Assembly: GCA_031264545.1 (NCBI GenBank)
Contig: JAISDV010000026.1
Coordinates: 1 to 12,046 of the forward strand
Length of the DNA: 12,046 nt
Reading direction: 5' to 3'
From: Oscillospiraceae bacterium
GTDB taxonomy: Bacteria > Bacillota > Clostridia > Oscillospirales > Oscillospiraceae
The notes beneath the pieces are model-generated. The model was given only the letters and a program-made list of their open reading frames with translations. It did no database searches and was not told the origin of the DNA. Each line of letters begins with the position of its first letter. Position 1 is the stretch's first letter. Below are positions 5,079-10,550 of this stretch, one piece after another. The position numbers and the translations under genes are program-made.

Positions 5079-7679
5079 TTATGTGACCGTGATGTAATAC
5101 GTCTGCGTGTTGAAGCCTGTGGAGATCGCCGTGACGGCATAGGTGGTTCCCCGGGTCAGCACAGACAGGTCGATATGGTACGGCGTGCCGGCGCCGCCGT
5201 TCTTGAACGCGCCGGCAACCGCCTGGCCGCCGCCTGACGGCGTGACTGAGCTCACTGAGCGGCCTGCCGTGACGAGCGATGCCGCGAAGTCCGCGCTGTC
5301 GAAATAGAGCACGCCGGCTGCTTGCGCAACGGAGAACGGGCTGCCCTGCGTGCCGTCCGCGCCGCCCGACAGCCCGCTGTCCGTCGTCAGCAGCGGCCGC
5401 GCCGGGTTGATCAGCGTGAAGCTGATCTGCTTGGAGGCTACAGTGGACGTGTCGGCCGCAAGCGTCAGGGTATAAGCGCCCTGATAGCTCCCCGTGAGCA
5501 GCGAAGGGGCCAGTGTCAGCGTGACCGTGCCGGCGGTTTCACTCAGGCTGTAGCCGGCGGTATCGACGGCCGCCGCGCCTTTGTTCAGGACAGCGCTCTG
5601 CGCATCGAAGCTGTCCACGCCCGTGACCGTGAGTACAAGCGGCGAGCCTGTATTCGGCACCTGCACGGACGCGGCGCCTGAGAGCGCGGCACTGCCGTTT
5701 ATGAAATCCTTCAGCGCGATCTCAAAGTCGAGGTCGCGGAAACCCCAGGCAAGGATTTTCACCTGATACGTCCCATAGGGCTTGAGACTTCCGAAACGCG
5801 CGAACCGCGACGGCGAGACCGCGATGTCGAAGTCCGTGTGCGCCATATGCGTGAAAAGGTTTTGCAAAATGACCAGCGGCTCGGTGTTGCCGTCCTCGTC
5901 TGTGATATAACCGCCGTAGAAATAATTGGCGAAGTTTGTCCAGTAGTCGTTACCGGCATATTGCGTTTCGAGATTATCGATGACATAGCCCGTCACCTTG
6001 TCGCCCCATGTGCCGCCGTAGGTGACGGTTTCCGCCTCCGCGCTGAACGCATCGCCGCCGGGCAGCGCCTTGACTGTTTTCGCCGCACCGTCCGTCGGGC
6101 TTACGCGCCCGCCCCAGTTGCCGTCGGTCAGCAGGTATTTGACGCGGTACACGCCGAGGTTGTTGACGCTTTGGCCGTTAGTACCCAAAATGGCGCCTGT
6201 TTTTGTCACGGTGCTTATCAGGGTGAATTGCCTAAGCGCCGCGAGTACGTTCGCGCTCTGCGCCGTCGCCTGACCCGCGGCGTCGAGCAGTTTTGCGTTC
6301 GCGTACAGGTCGAAGCTGACGCCGACCTCGGCGTTTGTAATGCCGGTCACGGCGAAATTCGCATCAGGATGCATGCGGTCGCCGTTATTCGTGAGATTTG
6401 CGTCCGGGACAAAATGCACCGATGTGTCGCCGAACGTCGCGCTGGAGATCACGTCGACGAGCGGCAGCTCCTTTGCCTGCGCGTAAGTCGGCGTACCCAG
6501 ATTACCGCTGCGCGTGCCTTGCGCGATGAAGAGCTCCGGCACGGCGACGGTGCCGCCCTGCGCGAATACCGTGGTGTCCGGCGCATCGGGGACCTTATCG
6601 CCCGTTACGTCGTGGAAAAACTCAGAGAATTTCATCGGCACGACGCCGTACAGCGTTTTCGGCGCGGCAGCGCCTGCCGCGGTAAACGTCACGTCGTAGG
6701 ACGCGCGCTGTGTGCCGTTGTAGACCGCCGTCAGCGTTCCGCCGCTCGAACCGGCAGGGAGCTCGACCTTATACAGGCTCGCGCCGCTTTTGCCCAGGAC
6801 CCTGCTTGCCGCAGCGGCCGTTCCGCCGATTTCATAGGTGTAGCCGTCGCTGCCGCCCGGCACGTCCAGCAGCGCGTAATTCACGCCGTCTACCGAATAG
6901 GCGCCGCTGAGCGTCGGCGCGGCCGGGTAGCCCGCGCCCGGGCCGGAAACGCCGCCGGGCGTCGATTCGGCGCCGCCGGTCTTCAGTGCGTCATCCAGCC
7001 CCGCCGCGTCTATTGCCGCCCGCGTCACTGCGCCGTCGTCCAGGAGAGACTTGAGCAGCGTTTTCGGCGCTGTCTCCGTTGCGCCGTGCGTACCCGCTTT
7101 CACGGGCTTTGCGAGCGCGTTCAGCGTAAAGACCGCCATATTCCCGCGCGTGAAGCCGGAGATGGCCGCCGCGTTGGACGCGGTGATTTCGCCGGCCGTG
7201 ATACCAAGCCGGTCGGAGAGCACATACGCCGCCGCCCAATTAAAATCTGTTCCGTCTATGTAGCCCATTGCCCGCAGCAAGAGCGTCAGATACTGTGCCG
7301 CCGTAACCGGGTCGTCCGTCCCGAATGCCTCCGCGCTGTAGCCTTTTACGATTTCGTTCACATAGCCATAGCCGACATAGGCCCTCACCCAGTCCGGCAC
7401 ATCCGTGAATGGGATGCCGTAGTTTCCCGAGAGGGCCTCCGTTTCCTTACCCATGAGCCGCACAATTTCCGTGACGGCCTCGCCGCGCGTCGCGCTTTTG
7501 TCGAGCGCGAAGTCCGGCGTTCCATCCGCGTTTGTGCCCACGCCGCGCAGTACGCCGAGTGTGAACAGCGCCTCCGCCGCGTCCTGCGCCCCTGCCGCTG
7601 CGAGCGCCACAGCGCCGAACGACAGTATAAGGGCAAGGACACAGAAGAGAGAGACCGTTTTCCTTCCGATAACCTTCAT
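5079..7679 (-). CDS. Secreted SLH-domain surface protein with a Tp47-like central region
   Basis: Large cell-surface protein of 866 residues. A signal peptide (about 1-30, core VSLFCVLALILSFGAVAL) is followed by three S-layer homology domains (about 32-83, 87-141, 146-190; for example LGVLRGVGTNADGTPDF and IPFTDVPDWVRAYVGYGY) that would bind secondary cell-wall polymer. A Gly/Pro linker (235-252) leads to a beta-rich part (255-335). Residues about 341-658 resemble the treponemal 47-kDa lipoprotein Tp47: an opening LYGVVPMKFSEFFHD, then VHFVPDANL, and near the end FARFGSLKPYGTYQVKI with WGFRDLDFEI. Two more beta-rich modules (660-756, 757-866) follow. The Tp47 assignment rests on memory of that protein and is less sure than the SLH part. 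The ATG at 7679 has AGGAGG 8 nt upstream. Function and ligand are not evident. Confidence 0.82.
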   Translation of the reverse strand: MKVIGRKTVSLFCVLALILSFGAVALAAAGAQDAAEALFTLGVLRGVGTNADGTPDFALDKSATRGEAVTEIVRLMGKETEALSGNYGIPFTDVPDWVRAYVGYGYVNEIVKGYSAEAFGTDDPVTAAQYLTLLLRAMGYIDGTDFNWAAAYVLSDRLGITAGEITASNAAAISGFTRGNMAVFTLNALAKPVKAGTHGATETAPKTLLKSLLDDGAVTRAAIDAAGLDDALKTGGAESTPGGVSGPGAGYPAAPTLSGAYSVDGVNYALLDVPGGSDGYTYEIGGTAAAASRVLGKSGASLYKVELPAGSSGGTLTAVYNGTQRASYDVTFTAAGAAAPKTLYGVVPMKFSEFFHDVTGDKVPDAPDTTVFAQGGTVAVPELFIAQGTRSGNLGTPTYAQAKELPLVDVISSATFGDTSVHFVPDANLTNNGDRMHPDANFAVTGITNAEVGVSFDLYANAKLLDAAGQATAQSANVLAALRQFTLISTVTKTGAILGTNGQSVNNLGVYRVKYLLTDGNWGGRVSPTDGAAKTVKALPGGDAFSAEAETVTYGGTWGDKVTGYVIDNLETQYAGNDYWTNFANYFYGGYITDEDGNTEPLVILQNLFTHMAHTDFDIAVSPSRFARFGSLKPYGTYQVKILAWGFRDLDFEIALKDFINGSAALSGAASVQVPNTGSPLVLTVTGVDSFDAQSAVLNKGAAAVDTAGYSLSETAGTVTLTLAPSLLTGSYQGAYTLTLAADTSTVASKQISFTLINPARPLLTTDSGLSGGADGTQGSPFSVAQAAGVLYFDSADFAASLVTAGRSVSSVTPSGGGQAVAGAFKNGGAGTPYHIDLSVLTRGTTYAVTAISTGFNTQTYYITVT

Positions 7680-7758
7680 AACTAATACCTCCTGATTGCA
7701 TATCTGCTTGTATTACGGACAATATCCGACTGCCGCCGCGTACGCCCCGGCCGCTTCA

Positions 7759-7767
7759 CCCCCCCCC
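7759..7767. repeat. C9/G9 homopolymer in the SLH gene leader
   Basis: Nine consecutive C on the plus strand (G on the transcript of the SLH gene), 80 nt upstream of its start codon. It is the longest C/G run I noticed in the window. Such tracts can change length by slippage, but it is not inside a reading frame, so any effect would be on RNA structure or promoter spacing. Confidence 0.5.
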
Positions 7768-7778
7768 TCGCGCGAATT

Positions 7779-7796
7779 AGTTAGGTATGACTAACT
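7779..7796. promoter_or_regulatory. Operator-like palindrome 1, DtxR-type resemblance
   Basis: AGTTAG-GTATGA-CTAACT has perfect 6-base arms and a 6-nt centre. The TTAG/CTAA half-sites recall partial palindromes bound by DtxR/IdeR/MntR-family metal regulators, but this is resemblance only. It lies about 100 nt before the SLH gene and just after the candidate leader terminator. A related site lies at 7901-7916. Confidence 0.45.
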
Positions 7797-7806
7797 CACG
7801 GCTATT

Positions 7807-7953
7807 AAAAACCCGCTTGCTCCTCGCGCGTTCTCCGGCGCCCGCGTGTATCCCGGCAAGGGCCTCAATCCCGTCCCATTCATGACCCGGACCCGCAAGA
7901 GTAAGTCAACACTAACCGAATGAGCAAAGCGCTGCCGGAGACATCCGGCTGTT
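7807..7953 (-). promoter_or_regulatory. Structured leader or small RNA ending in a candidate terminator
   Basis: The transcript from the promoter at 7960-7987 would begin near 7953. It soon forms a perfect hairpin, GCCGGA and TCCGGC with a 4-nt loop (7934-7949). It reaches GCAAGCGGG (7812-7820) directly followed by TTTTT (7807-7811). That 3' segment can pair in two ways: locally with CCCTTGC (7856-7862, 7 pairs and a 2-nt bulge), giving a terminator-like stem, or over a distance with CGCTTTGCTC (7922-7931), 9 pairs and one bulge, closing a domain of about 90 nt. This fits either an attenuator in the SLH gene leader or an independent RNA of about 147 nt. I do not recognise a known riboswitch, 6S, SRP or T-box signature. 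Confidence 0.4.
7901..7916. promoter_or_regulatory. Operator-like palindrome 2, related to palindrome 1
   Basis: GTAAG-TCAACA-CTAAC has the same 5-6-5 geometry as the core of site 1 (GTTAG-N6-CTAAC), with one mismatch between its arms. Its plus strand matches the minus strand of site 1 over GAGT, AGTCA and CTAAC, about 15 of 21 positions. The two centres are 121 bp apart. It begins about 35 nt downstream of the predicted start of transcription. Confidence 0.35.
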
Positions 7954-7959
7954 TTCTTT

Positions 7960-7987
7960 AGTATATCACTTAATCATATATCGTCAA
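7960..7987 (-). promoter_or_regulatory. Promoter upstream of the SLH gene and its leader
   Basis: On the minus strand TTGACG (7982-7987) and TATACT (7960-7965) are separated by 16 nt, with a TG one base before the -10 (extended -10). Predicted start is near 7953, about 270 nt upstream of the SLH start codon, so either the leader is long or a separate RNA is made. Confidence 0.6.
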
Positions 7988-8062
7988 GAGGGATAGAAAA
8001 AAATTTACCCCGTCAATTTTCAGCCGCGCATGTCACTTCTTATGCCCACCTGTTCTTTTTTA

Positions 8063-8101
8063 CAGTTTTTATAGCCTGCCCTCGGCAAGCTATAAAAACT
8101 G
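8063..8101. repeat. Perfect 13-bp inverted repeat
   Basis: CAGTTTTTATAGC and GCTATAAAAACTG are perfect arms; inside, TGCC and GGCA pair again around a 3-nt loop after one mismatch. The 39-base unit is nearly a full palindrome. Neither strand has a T run directly after the stem, so it is not a standard terminator. It could be a protein-binding site, an RNA hairpin or a small repeat element. Confidence 0.75.
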
Positions 8102-8138
8102 CTATCCTGCGCGTAAAAAAGTTTTATAAAACCGCTTT

Positions 8139-8201
8139 TCATCTTTCACTTGGCGCCGTCCCGGCATCGCCGTAAATGAGGTCGTCGACGTCTTCCTTCA
8201 T
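8139..8201 (-). other. Orphan start: ribosome site and 20-codon reading frame
   Basis: GGAAGG, a 9-nt spacer and an ATG at 8201 start a 20-residue frame, MKEDVDDLIYGDAGTAPSER, ending at TGA. It looks like the start of a gene that has lost its body, or a chance frame. I do not recognise the peptide. The ribosome site lies in one arm of the inverted repeat 8203-8266, so a hairpin could block it. A longer frame in another phase (8146-8340) is very basic, without family similarity, and spans the repeats, so I do not call it. Confidence 0.2.
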
Positions 8202-8202
8202 A

Positions 8203-8266
8203 AAAAAGATCCTTCCTTTCGCTGCGCTCAAGACACAAACAGACCATTAAAAGGACTGATCTTTTT
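8203..8266. repeat. Long imperfect inverted repeat (17-base arms)
   Basis: AAAAAGATCCTTCCTTT (8203-8219) and AAAGGACTGATCTTTTT (8250-8266) pair at 15 of 17 positions around a 30-nt loop. On the minus strand the second arm ends in a run of six T, so it could act as an intrinsic terminator as well as mask the ribosome site of the 20-codon frame. It is one of four hairpins in 8063-8347. Confidence 0.65.
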
Positions 8267-8284
8267 GCGCATAAAGCGCGGTTG

Positions 8285-8310
8285 AAGCGAAGCGGGCGCG
8301 CTTCGCGCTT
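8285..8310. repeat. GC-rich hairpin of repeated AAGCG units
   Basis: AAGCGAAGCG (8285-8294) pairs with CGCTT (8299-8303) and CGCTT (8306-8310), leaving a 2-nt CG bulge and a 4-nt loop. Its composition differs from the AT-rich DNA around it, as in REP-like intergenic elements. Confidence 0.5.
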
Positions 8311-8321
8311 AAATATAGCGT

Positions 8322-8347
8322 GTTTAGCGTGATTATTCACGCTAAGC
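8322..8347. repeat. 11-bp hairpin downstream of the metallophosphoesterase gene
   Basis: TTAGCGTGA (8324-8332) and TCACGCTAA (8337-8345) are perfect arms around a 4-nt loop; one G-T and one G-C pair extend the stem to 11. It lies about 65 nt beyond the metallophosphoesterase stop codon and may mark the transcript end, though no T run follows on the minus strand. Confidence 0.6.
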
Positions 8348-8411
8348 CCCTTCTTTGAAAATTCGGGTACTCTACATTTATATGCGCGAGCCGGGGGAAT
8401 ATGAAACTTTT

Positions 8412-9266
8412 TTATGATTTGCGGAGGATCACGGTCACCAGCTCCGGGTTATTGAGAAAGCGCGGAAGGACGCCGCCCAAGCCCCTGGATACAAGCATAT
8501 CGTAGCTTCCCGCGTCGTACAGGCCCGCATCATACTTCGGAAACAGGTTGTGTTCCGTTCCGAAAAGGCCGCCGAGCAGCGGGAGCCTGATCAGGCCGCC
8601 GTGCCCGTGCCCGCAGAGCAGAAGGTCTATATCGAGCCCGGGATACTTGACGGGAAAGTCGTTCCTGTGCGCCAGCATCACCGTAAAGCTGTCCGGAAAA
8701 TTGTCGTTTATGATTTCTGCCAGCGCGTCGGGCTTTATCATATCCGCCGGGCCGTTGGGATCCTCAACGCCGGCCAGGATAATGCGCGCCTCCCCGCGTT
8801 CGATGATCACGCATTCGTTATGCAGATACCGGACCCGGATCTCCCCGAGCATTTGCTGCAGGCTGCCGATCTCCCCGCTGGCCCAGTCGTGGTTGCCGCT
8901 GACAAAATAGCAGGGCGCGATCTCCCGCAGCGCTTCGAGAAAGGGTCTGAGCCTTTCCGTCTGCCCGCTGGCCGAGGAAAACGGGTCCTTATTGAGAAAG
9001 TCGCCCGTGAGCGCGATAATATCGGGGTCCTGCTTTTTGACCCCGGCAATCAGCCTGCCGCCGAAATCCGCCATATGAAAATCGGAAAGCTGGACAATGC
9101 GGAAGCCGTCGAAGCTCTCGGGCAGGCCGGCATAGGAAAGCGTGTATTCGGTGGATACGAGCCTGAAACGGCTGTCGATAAACAGCGCCGCGAGCATAAC
9201 GGCAAGAACGATAAAAACGGTCATAAGCCTGCGCTTTCTTTTTTTGCATACCGGCGTTTTCTTCAC
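8412..9266 (-). CDS. Membrane-anchored calcineurin-like metallophosphoesterase (YkuE/YaeI-like)
   Basis: Two-metal phosphoesterase of 284 residues. A basic N-terminus and one membrane helix (about 15-31, MTVFIVLAVMLAALFI) anchor it, with the catalytic domain probably outside. Metal-ligand motifs are in order: QLSDFHM (D62, H64), TGDF (D89), SGNHDW (N125, H126), LAHRNDF (H200) and LLCGHGHGG (H220, H222). The last motif is usually CGHTHGG; the glycine replaces a non-ligand threonine, so activity is likely kept. The YkuE/YaeI branch acts on lipid or nucleotide phosphodiesters in some members; the substrate here is unknown. The start is GTG at 9266, 1 nt after the stop of the upstream NYN gene, with AGGAAG about 8 nt before it. 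An alternative start is the ATG at codon 15, which would leave the helix at the extreme N-terminus. Confidence 0.9.
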   Translation of the reverse strand: MKKTPVCKKRKRRLMTVFIVLAVMLAALFIDSRFRLVSTEYTLSYAGLPESFDGFRIVQLSDFHMADFGGRLIAGVKKQDPDIIALTGDFLNKDPFSSASGQTERLRPFLEALREIAPCYFVSGNHDWASGEIGSLQQMLGEIRVRYLHNECVIIERGEARIILAGVEDPNGPADMIKPDALAEIINDNFPDSFTVMLAHRNDFPVKYPGLDIDLLLCGHGHGGLIRLPLLGGLFGTEHNLFPKYDAGLYDAGSYDMLVSRGLGGVLPRFLNNPELVTVILRKS

Positions 9267-9267
9267 C

Positions 9268-10086
9268 TTAGGCTTCCTTGTCCCTGATATACATGGTTTT
9301 ATAATTCGGGTCGGCTGTCGGCCTGACCTCCAGCTCGAAGCGCGGCAGGGCCTTGAGCATGGTGCTCAGCTTGCCGAAGCCGAAGTTCCGGGGGTCGAAA
9401 TCCGTCTGCTTCTTAATGATCAGGTTGCCGAGATAGCTCAGGTCGCAGAAGCCGTCGTCGTCGGCAATATCCGCGACAGAAACCGCGACCAGCTCTATAA
9501 TGCTGTCCGGAATCGTCCTGGGCGCGGGTTTTTCCGCGGGCTTCTCCGCCGGGACCGGCGCCTTTGCGCTCACGGTTTTTCTCTGCGCGGCGGCGGCCCG
9601 CTGCTTTTCCTCGTTCCGCTCCTTGTTAAAGCGGTCGCGTATGACCTCGATATAGACGAATTTGTCACAGGCGACGATAAACGGCCCCGGCGTCTTGCGT
9701 TCGCCGATGCCGATCACGCGCATACCCGCCTCACGGAGCCGGATGGCCAGGCGCGTAAAATCGCTGTCACTCGAAACGAGCACGAACCCGTCCGTCCGGC
9801 CCGCGTAGAGAATATCCATCGCGTCGATGATCATAGCCGAATCCGTTGAATTCTTGCCCGTCGTATAGCCGTATTGCTGGACAGGCGTCACCGCGTTTTC
9901 AAGCAGGCTCGCCTTCCAGCCGCCGACGTTCGGGCTGGTCCAGTCCCCATAAATCCGCTTGACCGTCGGCGTTCCGTAGATCGCCACCTCCTCCATAACG
10001 CTCCGCAGGCAGTCTCTCGGGGCGTTGTCCGCGTCGATCAGAACGGCCAGCCGGAGGTTATTAAGCTCATTTGCACGGTTTGTCAT
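9268..10086 (-). CDS. NYN domain putative RNase with C-terminal LOTUS/OST-HTH domain (LabA/DUF88-like)
   Basis: Cytoplasmic protein of 272 residues. The NYN domain (about 11-150) has the PIN-like acidic set expected for a metal-dependent RNase: LAVLIDADNAP (D18, D20), NSTDSAMIIDAMD (D82) and FVLVSSDSDFTRLA (D107, D109), with IYGDW and GMRVIGIGERKTP typical of the LabA/DUF88 branch. A charged Ala/Pro/Lys linker (about 155-191) joins it to a small C-terminal domain (192-270, IPDSIIELV to YKTMYIRD) with LOTUS/OST-HTH features, proposed to bind RNA or G-quadruplexes. The target is not known. The ATG at 10086 has AGGA 9 nt upstream. The metallophosphoesterase gene follows after 1 nt, so the two are probably co-translated, though no shared function is obvious. 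Confidence 0.9.
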   Translation of the reverse strand: MTNRANELNNLRLAVLIDADNAPRDCLRSVMEEVAIYGTPTVKRIYGDWTSPNVGGWKASLLENAVTPVQQYGYTTGKNSTDSAMIIDAMDILYAGRTDGFVLVSSDSDFTRLAIRLREAGMRVIGIGERKTPGPFIVACDKFVYIEVIRDRFNKERNEEKQRAAAAQRKTVSAKAPVPAEKPAEKPAPRTIPDSIIELVAVSVADIADDDGFCDLSYLGNLIIKKQTDFDPRNFGFGKLSTMLKALPRFELEVRPTADPNYKTMYIRDKEA

Positions 10087-10189
10087 CAGTCAAAATCCTT
10101 TCCTTTCAGGGCGGCGAAGGCCTTTCCCGCCGCGCCTTGCCCGGCCGCCGTCCATGTGCCCGGCGGAGCGGGACCTCGGCCTGCCAGTT

Positions 10190-10218
10190 ATTGTACCACG
10201 TTTCCGGCATCCCGACAA
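10190..10218 (-). promoter_or_regulatory. Promoter of the NYN-metallophosphoesterase operon, with overlapping palindrome
   Basis: On the minus strand TTGTCG (10213-10218) and TACAAT (10190-10195) are 17 nt apart, giving a start near 10183 and a leader of about 97 nt. The -35 lies inside the perfect palindrome ATCCCGACAACTCGGGAT (10209-10226, 7-base arms, 4-nt centre), which could be a repressor site. Confidence 0.6.
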
Positions 10219-10295
10219 CTCGGGATCCCGCGCATTTTTCTTCATCCCGCGCGCGAAAGCGGCGTAAACCGCAGGGTTTTGAACATGTCAACAGG

Positions 10296-10323
10296 ATTAT
10301 GCACATTCGCGCGCGTTTGTCAA
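10296..10323 (-). promoter_or_regulatory. Second, upstream promoter toward the NYN gene
   Basis: A perfect -35 TTGACA (10318-10323) and CATAAT (10296-10301) with 16 nt between them, on the minus strand. It would give a transcript starting near 10289 that reads through the proximal promoter. Confidence 0.45.
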
Positions 10324-10419
10324 TAAATAAAAGCCAAAAATTTTGCCCAAAAATGTCGAACGAAAATTATGCTCCAAGTTAGGGTCAGCCGTGATAAAAT
10401 CCAAACGGCGGAAGACGCA

Positions 10420-10433
10420 GGACAGTGCTGTCC
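10420..10433. promoter_or_regulatory. Short palindrome upstream of the PPIase promoter
   Basis: GGACAG-TG-CTGTCC, 6-base perfect arms with a 2-nt centre, about 30 bp upstream of the -35 of the plus-strand promoter. A possible activator or repressor site; no regulator is recognised. Apart from this and the promoters, I see nothing else definite in 10087-10550. Confidence 0.3.
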
Positions 10434-10462
10434 ATCCGTTTCGCGGTCCGGTATAATAAAGC

Positions 10463-10491
10463 TTGAAACCCTCGGCCGTTTGCGTTATAAT
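10463..10491 (+). promoter_or_regulatory. Promoter of the PPIase gene
   Basis: TTGAAA (10463-10468) and a perfect TATAAT (10486-10491) are 17 nt apart. A second perfect TATAAT at 10452-10457 has only a poor -35 (TGTCCA, 10429-10434) and may be an alternative start. The leader is about 53 nt; AGGA (10534-10537) is 13 nt before the ATG, longer than usual. Confidence 0.75.
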
Positions 10492-10550
10492 TATTTAACA
10501 TCCCTGCCGGAGGGCTCCTATATCAGTCAGTAAAGGAATGATCACCTAAA

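Noticed and set aside
6779..6785. SGAS within the SLH protein as a possible ApbE flavinylation site
   Set aside because: The match is four residues without the surrounding FMN-bind domain or the upstream acidic residue of the usual DxxSGAT-type motif.
5838..7685. 615-codon open frame on the plus strand
   Set aside because: It is antisense to the SLH gene, very rich in Arg and Ala with no domain or signal, and follows from the high GC content of the real gene, which has a signal peptide, SLH domains and a good ribosome site.
7791..7883. 30-codon minus-strand frame in the SLH leader, a possible leader peptide
   Set aside because: It has no ribosome site before its ATG, runs through the candidate terminator stem, and its sequence is not recognised. 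Kept only as a weak alternative.
7934..7960. Plus-strand hairpin plus TGTTTTCTTT as a terminator
   Set aside because: The stem has only 6 bp and no plus-strand gene precedes it; it more likely belongs to the 5' end of the minus-strand transcript.
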